The position numbers were made by a program, and so were the translations under genes. Below the pieces are notes generated by a model. The model worked only from the letters and a program-made list of their open reading frames with translations. It was not told the DNA's origin and did no database searches. A stretch of 64,000 nt of DNA. Source: Moniliella sp. 'wahieum'. Lineage: Eukaryota > Basidiomycota > Moniliellomycetes > Moniliellales > Moniliellaceae. Positions 59,565-64,000 of this stretch are shown piece by piece (the first letter of the stretch is position 1; each line of letters begins with the position of its first letter). The stretch is from assembly GCA_003971905.1 (NCBI GenBank), contig RSEE01000006.1, positions 868,001 through 932,000 on the forward strand. Direction: 5' to 3'.

Positions 59565-59572
59565 TATATATA
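59565..59572 (+). promoter_or_regulatory. TATA box
   Basis: TATATATA 33 bases upstream of the ATG at 59598. This spacing places transcription start very close to that ATG, so the true start codon may lie further downstream. Confidence 0.5.
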
Positions 59573-59597
59573 GATGGCGTCTCCACCCGCTTCACAT

Positions 59598-59955
59598 GCC
59601 CTTTTTCGTTTTAGCTTCTCTCCCATCCCACGCCCTTTCACCGCCACCTACCCACCTACCGTCTATCCCCGCGCAGAGATGAGTACATGTACCTTGAGCT
59701 GCAGATGCCACCTGGACCCCAGTTAGCTCAGTTCCTCGCTTCCACTCCCCGAGGCTTGTTGGGTCCCCTCGGCGAGCGCATGCGAAAGCGTCTTGGCGCT
59801 CATGGGCACGCTTAACCGCCAGGCTCGGCTTACTTCCGCTTTGACCACATCGAAAAGGCCGCATCTATCAGCGCCGAAGAACTGCATCAGCCGTTGTCCA
59901 CCCTTCAGTCCCTCCATGGGACACCAGCAGTCCGTGCGCTTCTCCAGATGATCTG

Positions 59956-59987
<32 letters not shown>

Positions 59988-60748
59988 CCATCTTTCTTCT
60001 TGCCCTCTTCCTATTGCCTCCACCCCTCCTACGTTTCAATCACCCTTCTTGCAACCCCGTCATGAAAATCTTTCGTTCTCCCAACGCCAGAAAGGGCACA
60101 GCCCCCGTTCCCGTTCCCAACAGGGGCACCTGATCTCCGCCGAGCAGGAGAAATGGTCTGCTGGGAGTGGGCATGATCTTTCCCAACGTCCGCTTGCGCG
60201 GCGGCACTCCGTCAAGCCCTCAGCGCTTCGTTGTGGGGGCATGCTGCTCAAAGCGACCACTCAAACCCCCATCGTAAATCCTTGTCTTCTCAGCCCACTA
60301 CCCAAACCCCGTTGGAAGCCGGAACGAACGGGGATCGGCCCAGCAAGGGTGGTTTTCTGATGCAGTCGTCGCCGTCACCGGATCAATACGAGGCGTGGAC
60401 TGGACAGAACAAGACGGCGGTTCAGACGAGGAGAGTGTAATCTCCGTCGATGCGTATCAGCGTTCCAAGTCGCCGTGGACAGTGCATTCTGTTTCCGAGT
60501 CGGAGAGCGAGATCGAGATGATGGAGGATCCGATCTCTCCTCGGACAGAATGTAAAAGGAACCAGCGCTGTGCTTCGGACCGTTCAGTGGACGCTGCGGT
60601 GATCCGTCGACGGAGTCCTTCCACTCCTTCCATCTCGCCCTTGACACCGTTGCGACCCTTGTCAGCACTGCAACCGAGACGAAAGCTCCCTCTGAGCTCG
60701 TCTGCTGATTTCGTCCTCTCTAATTATGTATGTATAGGAAGAGACTAA
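59598..60748 (+). CDS. Unidentified protein, reading frame shifted
   Basis: Not recognised. Protein-like segments occur in succession on the plus strand: EYMYLELQMPPGPQLAQFLA, RFDHIEKAASISAEELHQPL, STLQSLHGTPAVRALLQM, a GCTCCT repeat giving Ala-Pro or Leu runs depending on frame, HLISAEQEKWSAGSGHDLSQ, then VDWTEQDGGSDEESVISVDA, SKSPWTVHSVSESESEIEMM and a basic Ser/Arg tail (IRRRSPSTPSISPLTPLRPL) to the stop at 60748. They lie in different frames, so indels or undetected introns separate them. The acidic and Ser-rich C-terminus suggests a regulated, partly disordered protein. Confidence 0.45.
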
Positions 60749-61207
60749 GCCCCAATCTGTAACACGTACCTCTCTGCTGCTATATGCGGCATATTAGAGG
60801 TTTATTCTCTCTTCGGCACACATCATTATGGACCCAATTTGTGGTCAAATATGCCAAAATCTATCACTGATGCTTCATTGACCCACTCTCCATATGTCTC
60901 TGTAGCTAGAGGACTGTGTCGTCGGCACGGTTTTTTATGATGAAAACCCACATGGGAACTGTTGTGGAGACTGTAGGGCATAGTATAATCTCCTTTCCTG
61001 TTGTCACTCATGTTGTATCATCCGTTTTGTTTTATCCACTGTGTGAAAGAGAAAACCTATTGTTTCCTCGCCTTGTCCCGATTCTTATACCCCTTTTGTC
61101 GGCATGTCAGCTATGGAGAAGATGAACGGCTTTGAGAGCCTGTGGTTGTAACTTGGTTGGCACGAGTTTATCATTGGATGGAACAGCAAAAAGACCGAAA
61201 CGAAAAG
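60749..61207. other. Intergenic, no supportable gene
   Basis: A relatively A+T-rich stretch between the unidentified gene and tRNA-Glu; nothing recognised. Confidence 0.4.
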
Positions 61208-61295
61208 TTCCCCGACCGGGAGTCGAACCCGGGTCTTGACGGATCCCCCGAATGCGGGTGAGAGCGTCACATCATAGCCGTTGGACCATCGAGGA
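61208..61295 (-). tRNA. tRNA-Glu(CTC) with intron
   Basis: On the minus strand the acceptor TCCTCGA pairs with TCGGGGA, discriminator A. The anticodon stem TGACG/CGTCA holds CTC, followed by an intron of about 16 nt. The T arm is CCGGGTTCGACTCCCGG. Confidence 0.92.
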
Positions 61296-62489
61296 TTGTT
61301 AACCCTTCGGCCACATATGGCTAACCCGACAATACGCACACTCTGTTATATCTACGTCAACAGACTCTCCCCTTCTATATCTGCCAGTCCTCTGAATGAA
61401 CACGACCTTCACCTTCACCATCATCTGTTGGGACCCGTGGTCCCGTACTTAGGCCAAGGCGCCTCATCACCCTTCACCCCTGATTTGTCCTCCGAAGCCT
61501 CCACGTGTATACTCAGGTGTCTGAACCCCTGTCTCTAGGTGTGGCACAAGGCTTAGACCGAAACGACCACCATCGCGATTGCATTGCTCTACATTTCCAG
61601 AGGTTCTTCACCCAATCCCTTGGGTTCCTCCGGTCTTACATCATCCTGCTACACCAGTCTTCGCCACCAAGCCTCTTTGTCGGGGATACAAGGAAAACAG
61701 GGAGATGAGAAAAACTCCTGGGCCAGAAGAGAGAGGGTGGACTACTGTGAGAAGCGACGTTATCTGGCCAAATAACGCACGAGCCACCCGGTGGTTCAAT
61801 GTATTGAAGAAGTGCTGCTAGTGCTCTCTAGAGGCTGCGCGGGCGCTAACCTGTGTCCAGCGCTCAGAAGGGTGTCTGTTGGATGGGGGCAGAGACTCAG
61901 AGTCCTAGCTGTCATAGGCTCAGCGCGCGCTGACCCAGACACACACCCTCGTCATTATCGACTGTCACGAGACGGAGATGGGGGAAAGGGTGCAGATGGA
62001 TTGCATACATCTATGGACGCACAGGAGGTATATGTACCTCCTCAGGAAGGGGGCACAGTCGAGAGGTGGACACAGGATCTCCCAACTGATAAAATCACGC
62101 CATAGTGCCCATACGGGCCTAGTGGGCCAAGGGCCCCCTAGCACGGCGTGAGTCTGACATCGACGCCATCCGCCCGAGGATGGCCGAGGATGGGCGCGGT
62201 CTAGCAAGCGTGTGGGGACGAAGCGGGGCCTAGGTCCCATTCGATATTCAGTTGGGGCTGGCTAATTGGTCGGCCAGCTTAGGTCAATGGCCGGCGCTGC
62301 GCTCGGCCATTCGGGACTTGCATACCCGGTGCAGCCATTCAATATTCAGACTCCGTCACAGTCCCTCTCGTGACGCGTGAGTCGAGTAACTCAACTGAGT
62401 GCTGGGTGTTCCTCGTATTAATACCGCCTCCGCACCTTAGACGATCCAACCCTTTGTCCAACTTCATCCTGCTCACTACAACCAGCACG
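61296..62489. other. Intergenic upstream of the SDR gene
   Basis: No gene is supported. Short palindromes such as GAGGTATATGTACCTC (62025-62040) occur. No repeat array is seen. Confidence 0.4.
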
Positions 62490-63766
62490 ATGCCCAAGGA
62501 TGCGAGCCCAGAAGTTATGCCCGAGTTGGCGCCAGCACACTCTACAGCGTCCAAGGAAAAGTACGTATTGCTCTTTGGGGCGTATGACGTGGGAGACCTG
62601 AGCCTGAGGGAGCTGCTGACCGATGCTCAGGTAGCTGTCGTGACCGGTGGAGGATTGGATTGGGGAAGAGTATGTGAGGCTCCATGATGGAAGCCAGGAG
62701 AACTGACAAAGGTCGATGAATGTGATGATAGCAGTGATGGCCGCCACTCTGGCGCGTAACGGAGCCAAGGTGTACTTGCGTCGCGCAAGCTGCCCGAGTT
62801 GGAAGGCGGCTGCGACGCTGGGACAGCTTTCCCCCCCGGGCTCGGTGGAGGGCCCCGCGGTGATCGCACTGCAGGCGGATGTGAGCAGCAAGGCGGGTTG
62901 TGATGCTTGGCGCAGCAGATCAAGGCCGCGAGAGCAAGCTGGACATTCTCATCAACAACGGGTGTCACCTGGGGTGCTGTTATGGACGACTTTCCCGAAG
63001 CGAAGGGATGGGACCGCACGTTTGACTTGAATGTCAAATCCCAATTTTACCTTACTGTCGCGTACGTCGCCTCTACCCTTTCCGAGATGGGCAGCGCAGG
63101 GTGAGAAATTGACCTGTGAACAGACTTCTACCCTGTTGGAGAAGCAAGTCGAACACGAGTACGTCTCTCTGCTTTTGCTACAGTTGTTCTTGAACTTACA
63201 CTCACCCCAGATCCCGGCGTGGTGATCAACATTGCCTCGGTTGCCGCGATCAACCCTGCGGCTGAGAGCCCGCTCTCGGCACCTGGTGAGGGCACTTGGA
63301 GTTGTACGTTACCTTTGCTCGCACCTGTCCTATACCTGTTGTACTAACCCCCCGCTCTGCAGACCAACCGTCCAAGGCAGCTTCGGTGCACTCTCCGCAC
63401 GCTCGCATTTTCGTTGGCGGATCGGCATGTGCACGTCAATGCCATCCTGCCGGGTGTCTTCCCCAGCCGGATGACGGCCTACGGCTTTTCTGAGGCGGCC
63501 GAGATGCTGGAGACAGGCCAGCCGGACAGGTACGTCGTCCCATTCTCTCCCTGCGACCCTGGCAACTCTGACGTGGCTACTGTGGCGGCCGCACGGGGAC
63601 GCCAGAGGATATTGGCGGGCTGGTGCTTCTGCTGTGCTCGCGCGCTGGGTCGCACATTGTGGGTGCTGCGATTCCGCTTGACGGCGGACAGACGATTGCA
63701 GATGTTCCCCAAGCTGTAGCGCGGCAGGCGAATGGATTGGCCATCTCGGTGCGGACATGGGCCTGA
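62490..63766 (+). CDS. Short-chain dehydrogenase/reductase, RhlG-like
   Basis: An NAD(P)-dependent SDR; the substrate is unknown. The start at 62490 leads to LSLRELLTDAQVAVVTGGG, the nucleotide-binding glycine motif, interrupted by an intron ending near 62732. Next come MAATLARNGAKVYL, ELEAAATLGQLSPPGSVEGP and AVIALQADVSSKAGCDA, then FDLNVKSQFYLTVA. After further introns GVVINIASVAAINPAAESPL holds the catalytic serine region. The active-site tyrosine codon is split by an intron (63304-63362, branch TACTAAC), giving TWSYQPSKAASVHS with YxxxK. Then DRHVHVNAILPGVFPSRMTA and PEDIGGLVLLLCSRAGSHIV. Several single-base indels occur, so exon ends are approximate. Confidence 0.82.
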
Positions 63767-64000
63767 TGGGCGTGCCGGCGTTAAGAGGGGTGTCTGTGCG
63801 GTGGGAACAGGCCGGCAGAGTCCGCAGTCAGGTAGTCCAGTCAGACTCGTGTGAGCTAGTCAGCAGCAGCGCTCAGCTCAGCCCCCGCAGTGCGGCAGAA
63901 GGCCAACGCCTCCATGGGGGAGAGCCGTGTCGCCGCTGGCCAGTGTCCACCAGACGTTTCAATCTCTCAATCCGCGCACCGGTGGTGGCTATTCCGGCCG
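63767..64000. other. Window end, no gene recognised
   Basis: Short stretch after the SDR stop; nothing supportable. Confidence 0.4.

Noticed and set aside
1-64000. Mobile elements, virus-derived sequences, CRISPR arrays, biosynthetic clusters
   Set aside because: I looked for transposase, reverse transcriptase, integrase and capsid motifs, terminal repeats, spacer arrays and clustered biosynthetic enzymes and saw none. The short heptad arrays lack the unique spacers of CRISPR.

Overview
The window reads as nuclear DNA of a fungus, most likely a basidiomycete. Genes are compact. Introns are few and short (about 50-90 nt, occasionally over 100) with GT..AG ends and TACTAAC/CTAAC-like branch sites. 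Five tRNA genes carry eukaryotic-style introns, and the gene content is fungal: cytochrome b2, a Rck2/Srk1-type kinase, an Fhl1-type FHA/forkhead factor, an Arp8-like INO80 subunit and a Prb1-type vacuolar protease. Genus-level placement is not possible from the sequence alone.

Layout. 0-17 kb: 3' part missing phospholipase D (-), L-lactate dehydrogenase cytochrome b2 (-), two small membrane-protein candidates, 6-phosphofructo-2-kinase/fructose-2,6-bisphosphatase (+), a GMC oxidoreductase with a GPI-type tail (-), tRNA-Asp (+) and an Arp8-like gene (-). 17-30 kb: a short possibly mitochondrial protein (+), tRNA-Ala (-), an arrestin-like protein (+), a long low-complexity protein with a conserved C-terminal box (-) and an SV2-like MFS transporter (+). 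30-35 kb: a 4.9-kb stretch with no supportable gene. 35-51 kb: AAAP amino-acid transporter (+), 2-dehydropantoate 2-reductase (+), Fhl1-like factor (-), APC amino-acid permease (-), tRNA-Ile (+) and a coiled-coil protein (+). 51-64 kb: subtilisin-like protease (-), Rck2/Srk1-like kinase (-), tRNA-Lys (+), an unidentified gene (+), tRNA-Glu (-) and a RhlG-like SDR (+). The genes look like ordinary housekeeping, transport and nutrient-response functions; no biosynthetic cluster, defence island or mobile element was recognised.

Two genome-wide signals stand out. First, intergenic DNA is studded with small tandem arrays that keep a strict 7-bp register, usually a 6-bp palindrome of the form A-NNNN-T (AAGCTT, ACTAGT, ACCGGT, ATCGAT, ATGCAT, AGCGCT, AGGCCT) followed by one spacer base; some arrays change palindrome without losing register. 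Second, most of the conserved genes are interrupted by single-base length changes, many of them in mononucleotide runs, while others (cytochrome b2, the APC permease) are clean. This is most simply explained by residual indel errors in the assembly, so exon joins given here are approximate wherever a frame change is noted.
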